Part shown: piece by piece, positions 1 through 8,007 of the stretch
Position numbering within the stretch: position 1 is the stretch's first letter
Layout: every line of letters starts with the position of its first letter
DNA from: Roseiarcus sp963764955
GTDB lineage: Bacteria; Pseudomonadota; Alphaproteobacteria; Rhizobiales; Beijerinckiaceae
DNA length: 64,000 nucleotides
Direction: 5' to 3'
Assembly: GCA_963764955.1 (NCBI GenBank)
Contig: CAVXVE010000037.1
Location: 1 to 64,000 of the forward strand
Position numbers and translations under genes: made by a program
Notes under the pieces: generated by a model
The model's database searches: none
What the model was told of the DNA's origin: nothing
What the model saw: the letters and a program-made list of their open reading frames with translations, nothing else

Positions 1-427
1 CTGGTCCCGATCGTTTGAACAGGATTCCGCGAAGGTTAAGTGGACTGCTGCCAGGGTCGGTCCTTTGCAATTTCGCGCGCGGGGCGTGGTGGAGGGAGGG
101 CGTAGCCCGACCCGGAGACACGTCCTGCGCGCGGCGGAAAATTCATGCCGCCGCCGCGAGGGGCGATGGCGTGAAGTAGGCCTCGTCCGGGGTGCGCCGG
201 TCAAGGCTCGAATGCGGGCGCCGATGATTGTAAAAGGCCAGATAGCGACCGATCGAGCTGCGCGCCTCGCTGACGCTATCGTAGGCTCTCAGGTAGACCT
301 CCTCGTATTTGACGCTTCGCCACAGGCGCTCGACGAACACGTTGTCTCGCCAGGCGCCTCTGCCGTCCATGCTGATCGCGACGCGATGCTTCAGCAGCAC
401 GCCGGTAAAGTCGACGCTTGTGAACTG

Positions 428-453
428 GGCGGATTCAAGTGGTCGTCGCAACA
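428..453 (+). repeat. Left terminal inverted repeat of the IS30 element
   Basis: Begins GGCGGATTCAAG and ends GTCGTCGCAACA. It differs from the right end at one position (T versus C at the tenth base of the GGATTCAAGY block). The CTG target duplication lies immediately outside it. Confidence 0.88.
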
Positions 454-470
454 TTTTGACGGGAGTTGCG

Positions 471-1877
471 ATGAACATTCGAAAACGGCGCTCGGATCGT
501 TCTGGGCGGGTGCGCTTGTTCTCACCAGGTCGACCGCCGGTGGCAGGGCGAGAGGAGCGGCGGCGATTTTGGGCAGCGATTGCGGCGGGCACGGCGAGTG
601 AAGATGCTGCGGTCGGTGTCGGTGTCCCGCAGGCGGTAGGAACACGATGGTTCAGGAAGGCAGGGGGCATGCCGCCATCGATGTTTGGGCTATCGGCGAA
701 GCCGCTCTGTGGTCGGTATCTCTCTTTTGCGGAGCGGGAGGAGATCGCGCTCCTTCGCGTTCAGGGCTACTCCATGCAGGAGGTCGCTCGCCGGCTCGGG
801 CGAGTGGCATCGACAATCTCCAGAGAGCTGCGGCGCAACGCCGCCACCCGAAGCGGTGGCCTCGCGTATCGTGCGACGACAGCGCAATGGCACGCCGAGC
901 GCGCTGCTCGCCGCCCAAAGCAGGCGAAGCTTGCGCGCAACGCGGCGTTAAGAACCTATGTCGAGGAACGGTTGGCTGGCGTCGTTGTGGCTCCGAGCGG
1001 GGCTCCTGTTCCCGGCCCGGTCGTGTCCTGGAAAAGCCGTCGGCACGGACCACGGAAGGACCGGCGATGGGCAAACGCCTGGAGCCCGGAGCAGATCGCC
1101 CGTCGCCTGCCGGTGGACTTCGCGGACGACGCGACCATGCGCATCAGCCATGAAGCCATCTATCAAGCGCTGTTCGTTCAAGGTCGAGGCGCGTTGCGCC
1201 GCGAACTGACGGCCTGCCTGCGCACCGGGCGCGTGTTGCGGATGCCGAGGGCGCGCACGCGCGGGCGAGGCAAGACCTTCATCTCTCCCGAGATCATGAT
1301 CAGCCAACGTCCGGCGGAGGCAGCCGATCGCGCCGTGCCGGGCCACTGGGAAGGAGACCTTATCCTGGGTCTTGGGAGTTCGGCGATCGGCACCTTAGTG
1401 GAGCGCACGACGCGCTTCACTCTGCTGCTATACCTGCCGCGCATGGCGGGCCATGGCCACGAGGCTCGCGTGAAGAACGGGCCCGCACTCGCCGGTCATG
1501 GCGCCGAGGCGGTACGTGCCGCCATCTCGCGCACGATCGTCACGTTGCCCGAGCAACTGCGCCGGTCGCTGACTTGGGATCAAGGAGCTGAGATGGCCCA
1601 GCACGCGCGCCTCAAGATCGAGGCGGGCGTGCGAGTCTATTTCTGCGATCCTCACAGCCCATGGCAACGGGGCACCAACGAGAACACTAACGGACTGCTG
1701 CGCCAGTACTTCCCCAAAGGGACCGATCTCAGCATGCACAGCGCCAACGAGATTGCAGCCGTGGCCGCCGCCCTCAACTCGCGGCCCCGAAAGACGCTTG
1801 ATTGGAAGACACCCGCAGAGGCGCTTGACCGGTTTCTCCTATCAGCCGACAAAGATCGTGTTGCGACGACCGCTTGA
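471..1877 (+). CDS. IS30-family transposase
   Basis: Catalyses cut-and-paste movement of the IS30 element. The 468-residue protein has an N-terminal helix-turn-helix (FAEREEIALLRVQGYSMQEV, then STISRELRRN), the IS30 hallmark. A DDE core follows: GHWEGDLILG for the first Asp, DQGAEMAQH for the second, and the WQRGTNENTNGLLRQYFPKG signature carrying the Glu. The ATG at 471 is chosen because it lies inside the element; the frame stays open upstream into disrupted IS3 sequence and that part is not meaningful. Length and motifs look intact, so the element may be active. Confidence 0.9.
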   Translation: MNIRKRRSDRSGRVRLFSPGRPPVAGREERRRFWAAIAAGTASEDAAVGVGVPQAVGTRWFRKAGGMPPSMFGLSAKPLCGRYLSFAEREEIALLRVQGYSMQEVARRLGRVASTISRELRRNAATRSGGLAYRATTAQWHAERAARRPKQAKLARNAALRTYVEERLAGVVVAPSGAPVPGPVVSWKSRRHGPRKDRRWANAWSPEQIARRLPVDFADDATMRISHEAIYQALFVQGRGALRRELTACLRTGRVLRMPRARTRGRGKTFISPEIMISQRPAEAADRAVPGHWEGDLILGLGSSAIGTLVERTTRFTLLLYLPRMAGHGHEARVKNGPALAGHGAEAVRAAISRTIVTLPEQLRRSLTWDQGAEMAQHARLKIEAGVRVYFCDPHSPWQRGTNENTNGLLRQYFPKGTDLSMHSANEIAAVAAALNSRPRKTLDWKTPAEALDRFLLSADKDRVATTA

Positions 1878-1884
1878 ATCCGCC
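1859..1884 (-). repeat. Right terminal inverted repeat of the IS30 element
   Basis: The reverse complement begins GGCGGATTCAAGC and matches the left repeat at 25 of 26 bases. It contains the transposase stop codon (1875-1877) and is followed by the second CTG copy at 1885-1887. Confidence 0.88.
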
Positions 1885-2426
1885 CTGGCTGCCCTGGTCG
1901 CTGTTGAAGATGTCCGGCTTGCCACGCTTGGCCAGGGCCTCCTCCAGCGCCTCGATGCAGAAGTCGGCTTCCATCGTGATCGACACCCGATGCGCAAGAA
2001 CCCGCCGGCTGAACACGTCGACGACCGCCGCCAGGTAGACGAAGCCACGCGCCATCGGGATGTAGGTGATGTCCATCGCCCACACTTGATCGGCCCGTTC
2101 GATCTTCACCCCGCGCAGCAGATACGGGTAGATCTTGTGGCCGGGCGCGGGTTTGCTGGTGTTCGGACGGCGATAGATGGCCGCGATCCCGATGCGCTTC
2201 ATCAGGCTGGTTACATGGCGCCGGCCGAGCGAGACGCCCTCCCGGTTCAGGAAGTCGCGCAGCATCCGGCTGCCCGCAAACGGGTAGTCGAGATGCAGTT
2301 CGTCGAGGCGGCGCATGATCCGCAAATCCTCGGTCGAGGTTGGCCAGGGTTTGTAGTAGACGGCGCCCCGGCTGACGCCGAGCGCCTCGGCCTGCCGGGA
2401 GATCGGCAAGTCGTGCTCACGGTCGA

Positions 2427-2738
2427 TCATCGCCTTGCGCTCAGCAATCCCGCCTTGGTGAGCGCCCCTTCTAAAAAATCGTTCTCCAGGGTCAGCTCGC
2501 CGATCTTGGCGTGAAGCGCCTTCAAGTCGACGCTCGGCGCCGCCTTCGTCTCGCCCCTGTCAGCGCCGAACAGGCCAGCCGCCCCTTCCAGCACCTGGCT
2601 TCGCCATTGCGTGACCTGGTTCGGGTGCACATCGAAAAGCTGAGCCAGTTCGGCCAGCGTCTTGTCGCCCTTCATGGCAGCCAACGCCACCTTCGCCTTG
2701 AAGCCCGGCGTGTGGTTCCTACGGGTTCGCTTCGTCAT
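2427..2738 (-). CDS. IS3-family transposase OrfA (helix-turn-helix)
   Basis: A 103-residue DNA-binding partner of OrfB. The helix-turn-helix is visible in KAKVALAAMKGDKTLAELA then QLFDVHPNQVTQWR, followed by a Leu-rich segment (DLKALHAKIGELTLENDFLE) typical of the OrfA leucine zipper. The ATG at 2738 is preferred over an upstream one at 2792 because AGGAG lies at the right spacing before it and the protein then starts MTKRTRRNHTPGF as in relatives. The stop overlaps the OrfB start by four bases. The gene itself looks intact although its OrfB is broken. Confidence 0.85.
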   Translation of the reverse strand: MTKRTRRNHTPGFKAKVALAAMKGDKTLAELAQLFDVHPNQVTQWRSQVLEGAAGLFGADRGETKAAPSVDLKALHAKIGELTLENDFLEGALTKAGLLSARR

Positions 2739-3032
2739 CTTTGCTCCTGATTCGCGACGAGAACCCTCGCCGCCGTCAGGCAGAAAATCCACTCAACCGA
2801 CTGTTCAGATTCTCGAAGCCAGCTCTATAAGGCCACTTGTCGCCACTTCGCCACTTTCGTCCAAAACTAGCCAGTAAACCGTGGACGATTGGACATCGCC
2901 GACCCTTTTCCACCCCTTAGACGGTTGAACCAGAATGGAACGTGCGCGGGAAGAATGACGCGGACGAGGTCGCGGCCCTAGGCGTCGTCAAAGGGTTAGG
3001 TCAGCCACGCCAACGACAACACTGGGTGGAGC

Positions 3033-3121
3033 GTCCCCTTATCGGCGATGAGCCATCCGAGAGATTGGCACTGCCAGTAATTTTTGCGTGCCGAAGTTCC
3101 CAGATTCCTCTGAGTTGGTTG
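3033..3121 (+). repeat. Imperfect ~89-bp direct repeat, copy A
   Basis: Starts GTCCCCTTATCGG (from 3033/3034) and ends TGAGTTGGTTG. Copy B at 4848-4934 matches it base for base apart from about a dozen substitutions and two short gaps, in the same orientation. The two copies bracket the serine-recombinase remnant and the AT-rich membrane-protein gene. I do not recognise the sequence as a known element end. Confidence 0.8.
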
Positions 3122-3412
3122 TTAGCAAGCTTGTGTTCACGATTCACGCTTTTGTCGGCGGTCGCTGAGGCTGAGCGGGAGCGGATTGCGGAGGTGAAGG
3201 ACCAGCGGGCGCGAGGTCGGTTTCTTGGGGGGAGTGTGCCGTTCGGCTGGCGGCGTGTTGGTGATCTGTTGGTTGCAGTTGCGGAGCAGCAAGCCGCCAT
3301 CAAGCGGATGCGGAAGCTTCGGGCGAAGGGGCTAAGCCTGCGTGCGATCCGGGACCGGCTTGGGGAATGTTGCGGTTGGCAATGCGCTGAGGGTAGGCGC
3401 GTAATGGGCTGA
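3121..3412 (+). pseudogene. Serine recombinase (resolvase/invertase) remnant
   Basis: The stretch VSKLVFTIHAFV in one frame and AVAEAERERIAEVKDQRARG in the next together match the end of the resolvase catalytic domain and its long E helix. GGSVPFGWR and a helix-turn-helix-like segment (IKRMRKLRAKGLSLRAIRDRL) follow. The N-terminal part with the catalytic Ser is absent, and a frameshift lies near 3160. It is a non-functional tail of a serine site-specific recombinase, probably once the mobility gene of this segment. It starts directly at the end of repeat copy A. Confidence 0.6.
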
Positions 3413-3441
3413 GATGACGGTCGGCCCTCCTTGTGCAGGGG

Positions 3442-4092
3442 TCATTCCCGGACTTCTGTCTCTCGGAGGCTCGCGGCGAACTTCGGATCAGTCAAAACAA
3501 GCTCATGTATGGTCTGATAAATTAGTTCCGAAGCCGTCCAACGAAAGTTCACAAATGTGATAAGCATATATATCGCGACTACAGCACATCCAGCAGCAAA
3601 CCAAAACTTACCAAGTAATATCGAAAGTATCATGAAAAGGATAAGTACTAACGATATGCTACGTGCGATCTTGGATTGAATCTCGTATGTTTCAATTTTT
3701 GTTAAGATTGGGTGTTTGTAGGCAACAAGTGCGTTACGACAGCGTTCAAAGTTATTGACTAGAATATCTTTGGATAGTTTACCCATCTTCATTAAGCGAT
3801 TATACCAGCACTCTTCTCGCTTACGTCGCCAATCACGATAAAATTTATCGTATATCCAATTTAGAAGATCATGAGAAATGGCTTTTATCAATATCGAAAT
3901 TACTAGAGCTACCACTAGAAACAATATCAGGCCGAACGCGGTGTTTAGGGCTGGTAAAACATCGAGATATTGGCTTACATCTTGTTTATATGTGAATAGT
4001 AAGATTGTAAGTGCTGCCGATGGCAGCGTTATACTTGAAAACTCAATAGGGTCTTTAACAATTTCTTGGAGATTTTTTATTGGATTTGACAT
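3442..4092 (-). CDS. Multi-pass membrane protein of unknown function
   Basis: A 216-residue protein with hydrophobic segments near residues 22-36, 50-72, 143-162 and 163-182. The first pair and the last pair are separated by a charged, Lys/Arg-rich segment (YRDWRRKREECWYNRLMKMG) that should be cytoplasmic. I do not recognise a family. Base composition is strikingly AT-rich beside its neighbours, with codons such as ATA, TTA and AAT common, which points to recent transfer. It lies alone between two copies of a direct repeat and next to a recombinase remnant. The start has only a weak ribosome-binding site. Restriction or abortive-infection systems often carry such two-plus-two membrane proteins, but nothing here proves that role. 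Confidence 0.65.
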   Translation of the reverse strand: MSNPIKNLQEIVKDPIEFSSITLPSAALTILLFTYKQDVSQYLDVLPALNTAFGLILFLVVALVISILIKAISHDLLNWIYDKFYRDWRRKREECWYNRLMKMGKLSKDILVNNFERCRNALVAYKHPILTKIETYEIQSKIARSISLVLILFMILSILLGKFWFAAGCAVVAIYMLITFVNFRWTASELIYQTIHELVLTDPKFAASLRETEVRE

Positions 4093-4538
4093 TGCAAATC
4101 TCGCGCATCCCAGTCGGGGAATCCAAAAACGGTGGAACCACTAACTCACGTCACGATTTCGTCTGCGCCAATATGACCCGGGCACATTCTCGACGACATC
4201 CGCAATGGGTGAATCCAGCTAGAGAGCCAGCGCGATAGCAAAAGGCTGTGCCCTCAGGTTAAAAGTCGTCAACAAGCTGCGTTATTTGCGTGGGCCGGTT
4301 GAGAGCTTTAGCGCGATTCTCACGGGTGTTGGTAGGCCTGCCCGTTGGAAGGCGAGCCAACGCGCCTAAGGAGTTCCTCCTCCCTCTCGGGCCTGTACAG
4401 CTTGCACGCGCATACTCCCTCGCGTTTGGCGTCCGTCCGCCTCACTCGCCTGACGCGGACGCTGGCGCGAAAGCACAGAAGATTGGCCGAGAAAAGCAAA
4501 CGCGCCGCTGGTCCGGCCGTATATCGATGGCGCGCGCT

Positions 4539-4569
4539 GCGGATCGCGCGGGGAGTTCGCGCGATCCGC
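4539..4569. repeat. Perfect 12-bp inverted repeat
   Basis: GCGGATCGCGCG (4539-4550) and its exact complement (4558-4569) flank a 7-base loop. No T-run follows, so it is not a standard terminator; it could be a REP-like palindrome. Confidence 0.75.
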
Positions 4570-4618
4570 GACGCAGGGCGTGTCCTCATGAAGCCCGCAT
4601 CTCGGCGGGGCGCGTCCT

Positions 4619-4663
4619 TGCCGCCCATTCCCGTGTCCCCTTTTTCGGCGGGGATGGGCGGCA
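4619..4663. repeat. 15-bp inverted repeat (14/15 matches)
   Basis: TGCCGCCCATTCCCG (4619-4633) pairs with 4649-4663, leaving a 15-base loop that includes CCCCTTTTT. It lies 50 bp from the preceding palindrome. Confidence 0.7.
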
Positions 4664-4847
4664 GCCGCGCGCACAGATTGCGGAAGCCTCGCCTGAGGGC
4701 AACTCGGCAAATTTGCGGAGTTAATCGCCTGCACCGCCGCGCCCTTCGGGCCAATTGTCTAAATGGCCAAATAGACGAACGGCCTTCACGGCCCTGGCTG
4801 CCTTCAAGGGCTGAGTCAGCGATCATCACCGAAGACGCCCGGGCGCC

Positions 4848-4934
4848 GTCCCCTTATCGGCAATGAGCCATCCGACAGATGGTACAGCCAGCAATTTTCG
4901 CGTGGCGAAGTTCCAGATTCCTTTGAGTTGGTTG
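4848..4934 (+). repeat. Imperfect ~89-bp direct repeat, copy B
   Basis: The partner of 3033-3121. Differences are scattered substitutions (for example CGGCAATG for CGGCGATG) plus two small gaps. After the shared GAGTTGGTTG end the two sequences diverge at once, which gives a sharp boundary. The 250 bases that follow (4935-5189) are AT-richer and I see no gene in them. Confidence 0.8.
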
Positions 4935-5189
4935 CCCCCTGAGAGGATTTGGAGAGAGAATCGCCCAGCAATGCCGCCAATTTCGGCCGCCATTTTCGAT
5001 CTATGAATCTGGTAATCTATTTTATTTTCATGCGCTTAGACCCAAGAGGCGATTTTTTTATTCTCCGCTAAGTCATTGATTTTGCGAGGACGCGCCTTTG
5101 CCGAGGCTCTCGATACAACGAGTTGTTATAGGGCAATCGTGTGACGTGTCACGTTTGGCTGCAGTTCTGCGGTTACGCATCACGACGTA

Positions 5190-5438
5190 TCACCACAGGG
5201 TATCGTGTAAATACTCGCGCAGGGTACGCCTCAGCGCCTCGGGGTCTTCACGGTCTCCAGCAGAGAGCCGCCTACGACGGACGAACTGGTCGATTTCGAC
5301 CTCACGCAACTCGATCAACACGCAGCGCAGCCCCTTTCGTCGACGTGCGCGATGCCGTTGCATGCGGAGGGCCGCTGCAGAACGAGACGGCTCTTTTGTG
5401 ACCGGAGATAGCTCTGCTGTCCCTAGATCGTTAACCAT
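5190..5438 (-). CDS. Small conserved hypothetical protein, Arg-rich N-terminus
   Basis: An 82-residue protein. The core RMQRHRARRRKGLRCVLIEL, then REVEIDQFVRRRRLSAGDR and DPEALRRTLREYLHDTL, follows a pattern I recognise from short Rhizobiales hypothetical proteins: basic stretch, a beta-strand VLIELRE, then two helices. No function is known to me. The frame is open further upstream to 5675, but the protein there is not conserved-looking, so the ATG at 5438 is preferred. An alternative start is the Met within RMQRHR. It stands alone on the minus strand. Confidence 0.55.
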   Translation of the reverse strand: MVNDLGTAELSPVTKEPSRSAAALRMQRHRARRRKGLRCVLIELREVEIDQFVRRRRLSAGDREDPEALRRTLREYLHDTLW

Positions 5439-5716
5439 CGGTGCCCCGGTCGCGTAGGCGAATTTGGCTTCCTCTTTACGAGCAGAAAATATCAAAATGT
5501 CAGGGCGGTGGGAATGCATCGAATGACCTTGCACCAGAATGGGCGATTGGCCTCGAAGCGTGGCCGGACGACGCAGGCTGTCGGCGATGGCGTCGTGGAC
5601 CCAATCGTCTGGGTGGCCGTCCGGATCGCTGGAACCATATGCGCGAGACGTGAATTGACGTCCGGCCGCCCGCATGGAAGTCTTTTGGTTAGCGGGGCGG
5701 CGCGAAGGGCGGTCGC

Positions 5717-6940
5717 ATGAATATTATTCGGAAATACGCGTTCGTTTTGGTGTTGGCGCTCGCGGTCATTTATGTCTATGCGCCTCTGAGCCTCGAGTAC
5801 GTCACCAAGCTCCAATGGCTTGATGACATAAACGTCATCGTTGCCAAGTCCCTCGCACCCGCAAAGCCGGAAGCGGACGTTTCCCCAGTCGATCCAATCG
5901 CCGCAGCGAATGTCGACGAGGACCTGGACTATCGAATTGCCCAACGGATGAAATCGATCGAAGGATGGCGCTCGTTCTTGGCCGCTCATCCGGCTGGCCC
6001 GCATGCGCAATCTGCGCGCTCGGAACTCGACAAACTACTTCCGGTCGAGAGGCCTCACGCGCCTGCGGTTGCCCAAGCCTCGAATGGTGGGTCGTCGGAC
6101 GCGAAAACTCCGAGCGAGGACAGCTCACCGGACCGGCTTTCACCACGGTCCGAAGTTGCCTCCGATGAAACCTGCAAACGCGACGAGGATCGTCTCCTGC
6201 GATTGTCCAGCCCGACAAGGGACGAAGCGATGCGTTTCCTGACTGAGTTACGCTGCGATAAGCTGCGTCCAGAGCTATTCCGGCTAACGGAACATCTGGA
6301 CTACCAAGCTCCTAGCGCCGCCGTTGCCGCTCAAAGTCATCCTTCAATTGTCGCTGAAGCAGGGGTCGCGGGACGGAAAGCGACTGAACCTCGGAATAAG
6401 GCGCACTGGCGTGTCTCTTCGCGCGGCCCTCCGGCAAGACGACACGCGAACAGGGGAGCAGCCCCCAACTTACCGCCCATCCTTTTGGCGCTTTTTGGCG
6501 AGACGCCGAGGAACTCGACCGTGTTCCAACGAACCCGAATCAGTGGCGGACCGAGCGGCGGACGCGGCGGGGTGAGTGGCGGCGGCGCCGCTGGGGGAGT
6601 GGCCAGCGCCGCAAGCGCCAGCGGAAGTGGCTCGGGCGGCGGCGGATCAGCTAGCGGCGGATCGAGTGGCAGCGGCTCGGGTGGGGGTAGTGGCGGCGGT
6701 GGTGGAGGATCGGGCGGCGGCGGATCAGGCAGCGGATCGGGCGGGGGTAGTGGCGGCGGCGGATCAGGCGGCGGCTCGGGCGGCGGCGGAGGTACCGGCG
6801 GTGGCAATGGCGGCGGCAATGGTGGGGGTGGGGGCAATGGTGGGGGCAATGGCGGCGGCAATGGCGGGGGCAACGGCGGAGGGAACGGCGGGGGCAACGG
6901 CGGAGGCAACGGCGGGGGCAACGGCGGCGGCAGTCATTAA
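5717..6940 (+). CDS. Exported or membrane-anchored glycine-rich repeat protein
   Basis: A 407-residue protein. An uncleaved-looking signal or anchor helix spans residues 6-22 (KYAFVLVLALAVIYVYAP). Residues 70-107 carry a motif common in exported Rhizobiales proteins (IEGWRSFLAAHPAGPHAQSA). A Cys pair (CKRDEDRLLRLSS and LRCDKLRPELF) follows in the middle. The last ~130 residues are almost only Gly, Ser and Asn, ending in seven or more GGGN repeats. The middle (about 215-275) reads as basic low-complexity sequence that may be out of frame, so an indel near base 6,330 is possible. Glycine-rich tails of this kind occur in cell-surface and matrix proteins; the function is unknown. Confidence 0.6.
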   Translation: MNIIRKYAFVLVLALAVIYVYAPLSLEYVTKLQWLDDINVIVAKSLAPAKPEADVSPVDPIAAANVDEDLDYRIAQRMKSIEGWRSFLAAHPAGPHAQSARSELDKLLPVERPHAPAVAQASNGGSSDAKTPSEDSSPDRLSPRSEVASDETCKRDEDRLLRLSSPTRDEAMRFLTELRCDKLRPELFRLTEHLDYQAPSAAVAAQSHPSIVAEAGVAGRKATEPRNKAHWRVSSRGPPARRHANRGAAPNLPPILLALFGETPRNSTVFQRTRISGGPSGGRGGVSGGGAAGGVASAASASGSGSGGGGSASGGSSGSGSGGGSGGGGGGSGGGGSGSGSGGGSGGGGSGGGSGGGGGTGGGNGGGNGGGGGNGGGNGGGNGGGNGGGNGGGNGGGNGGGNGGGSH

Positions 6941-7108
6941 TCGGGTTTCTTTGCGGTAGCGGCCTCGATGCGTCCCAGACCGAGAGCGCGGCGAGCGCCT
7001 GATTTGGCTGCCCCCACTGTGGTCGACCGCCTGCGCTCGCTGCGGGACCGAGCGAGTCATTCAGCGACGTGATCCTGCGGATCGCAGCCCGGAAATAGGA
7101 GGCAGCCT

Positions 7109-7321
7109 ATGACGGCGTACCAAAATTGCGAGGTGAGCGAGGTTATGCGGTGACGCTTCCAAGCGGCGTTGCGGGAGCGGGATAGGGCTTCAGCCTCCGC
7201 AACGAGAACAAGCGACCTCTCGTCACGCCGTCGTTTGGGACGTGGGAAGACGCCGAACAGGCGCGAGCCGAGGTCGCGAGTGCCGTCGGAAAGGCTATTG
7301 AGCTCGCGCCACAGGGTTAGG
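7109..7321 (+). pseudogene. Remnant of a small protein gene
   Basis: An ATG at 7109 follows a good ribosome-binding site (AGGAGG), but the frame stops after 14 codons. In the neighbouring frame the sequence GYAVTLPSGVAGAG, stop, GFSLRNENKRPLVTPSF then GTWEDAEQARAEVASAVGKA runs to a stop at 7319-7321 and has protein-like composition. It therefore looks like a small gene broken by a frameshift and a nonsense codon. I do not recognise the family. Confidence 0.35.
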
Positions 7322-7725
7322 CGGGTCGCGGTCCGGGGCCTGCCGCCCGCTCCTTCCATCTGTCTTGCGCGCATGGGAGGGACGGGCGGTGAAGACGCGT
7401 CGAAACGGCGGCCGGATTGCTCCGAGCGCGTCGTCACGCCACGCGGATAATGCGCGAAAATACCCCTTTCGAGCATTCGCAGCGCGGCGCACGCCGAGTT
7501 AAGGAAGGCGCACAACCCGCGCCTGTGTTTTCAGGCCAAAAGGGTAGCGGTAAAGTCTTCTCCATCAAAGACAGTTCGGAAAAATTATCAGCGGATTGAG
7601 GCCCAAAAACAGCCTTTTTCCGAACTGCTGGTAGTGTCTCAGTTTGAAAATTGATGGGCTTGACGCGCACTCGCGCCGCTCCGATGTCCCGTGGTATGCT
7701 TGGCGCAAAGCATGGGAGCAACGGG
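7322..7725. other. Intergenic stretch, no gene seen
   Basis: Open frames on the minus strand here are Arg/Ser/Pro-rich and resemble no protein. The only feature is a 13-bp inverted repeat near its end. Confidence 0.4.
7572..7627. repeat. Perfect 13-bp inverted repeat
   Basis: CAGTTCGGAAAAA at 7572-7584 and its exact complement at 7615-7627 enclose a 30-base spacer. The long loop makes a simple terminator unlikely; it may be the ends of a tiny element or a protein-binding site upstream of the 7726 gene. Confidence 0.7.
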
Positions 7726-8007
7726 ATGCCAATTGAGGCCTACCTTCCGACATCAGGGGCCAGCTTTGGCCCCGAAGCTGTCACGAACATGGGAAAAGCC
7801 CTTGAGGGCGCGGTAGACATCCTCGGGATTGTGCCGAGCGACGAAACCAAACGCGAAGCTGTCGCTAGGTTCATTATCAAACTTGCCGAAATCGACGGGG
7901 GCGTGGATGCGGCGAGCTTGCGCGATAAGGCCGTTATGGCTTTAGGTGGCTCGATCCATCTCGCTTCACTGTCAAAGGACGGACAACCTGATGCCGACCG
8001 GTCCTAA
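7726..8007 (+). CDS. Conserved hypothetical protein, mostly helical
   Basis: A 93-residue protein with the layout of a widespread alphaproteobacterial hypothetical family. A short N-terminal segment with FGPEAVTNMGKALEGAVDIL is followed by LGIVPSDETKREAVARFI, then IKLAEIDGGVDAASLRDKAV. The pattern 'FxPExVxxMxxALxxA, LGI, T/DxxREAVAxxII, LAExG' is what I recognise; no function is known. The ATG at 7726 has GGGAG upstream and starts MPIEAYLP; the frame extends to 7651, but that part looks non-coding. Confidence 0.55.
   Translation: MPIEAYLPTSGASFGPEAVTNMGKALEGAVDILGIVPSDETKREAVARFIIKLAEIDGGVDAASLRDKAVMALGGSIHLASLSKDGQPDADRS

Larger units (their letters stand above)
428..1884 (+). mobile_element. 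IS30-family insertion sequence, complete
   Basis: A 1,457-bp element with 26-bp terminal inverted repeats that match at 25 of 26 positions. It is flanked by a CTG direct repeat (425-427 and 1885-1887) that reads as the target duplication: removing the element and one CTG restores the IS3 OrfB reading frame exactly. A 2-3 bp duplication is normal for IS30. The single transposase gene fills almost the whole length, and its stop codon lies inside the right repeat. Confidence 0.9.
143..2430 (-). pseudogene. IS3-family transposase OrfB, split by IS30 insertion
   Basis: OrfB starts at 2430, its ATG overlapping the OrfA stop (ATGA). It reads leftwards through an HTH_21-like N-terminal region and the first catalytic Asp (WAMDITYIP) to the second (NSDQGSQ), where it stops making sense at 1885. 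The reading resumes at 427 with FTSVDFTGVLL and continues through the catalytic Glu region (NVFVERLWRSVKYE) and the typical IS3 ending (YNHRRPHSSLDRRTPDEAY) to the stop at 143-145. Joining the halves gives one continuous DDE integrase-type transposase, so the gene was intact before the insertion. It is now non-functional. Confidence 0.9.
16..2807 (-). mobile_element. IS3-family insertion sequence, interrupted by an IS30-family element
   Basis: The two-ORF organisation on the minus strand (small helix-turn-helix OrfA overlapping a DDE OrfB) is that of the IS3 family. The ends are tentative: TGAACAG at 16-22 is matched by its reverse complement at 2801-2807, and both ends then carry a GGTTRAGTGGA block at different distances. 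I see no convincing target duplication, so the exact limits are uncertain by some tens of bases. With the 1,457-bp IS30 insert and one copy of its CTG duplication removed, the element would be about 1.33 kb, a normal IS3-family length. Confidence 0.6.
4100..4847. other. Non-coding stretch with hairpins, no supported gene
   Basis: Open frames exist on both strands, but they overlap one another, contain no recognisable motif and have composition typical of GC-rich noise. The only structure I can support is two inverted repeats, listed separately. It is probably decayed mobile DNA between repeat copies A and B. Confidence 0.5.

Noticed and set aside
4290..4866. Several overlapping 120-170 codon frames on both strands
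   Set aside because: They are mutually overlapping, basic and Ser/Arg-rich, with no start signals or motifs, as expected by chance in GC-rich DNA.
6337..6921. Proline-rich 194-residue frame on the minus strand
   Set aside because: It is the complement of the Gly/Ser repeat tract of the plus-strand protein; PPPLPP repeats follow automatically from GGN codons.
7057..7515. 152-codon minus-strand frame
   Set aside because: It is antisense to the better-supported small-protein remnant at 7109-7321 and lacks protein-like features beyond one hydrophobic patch.
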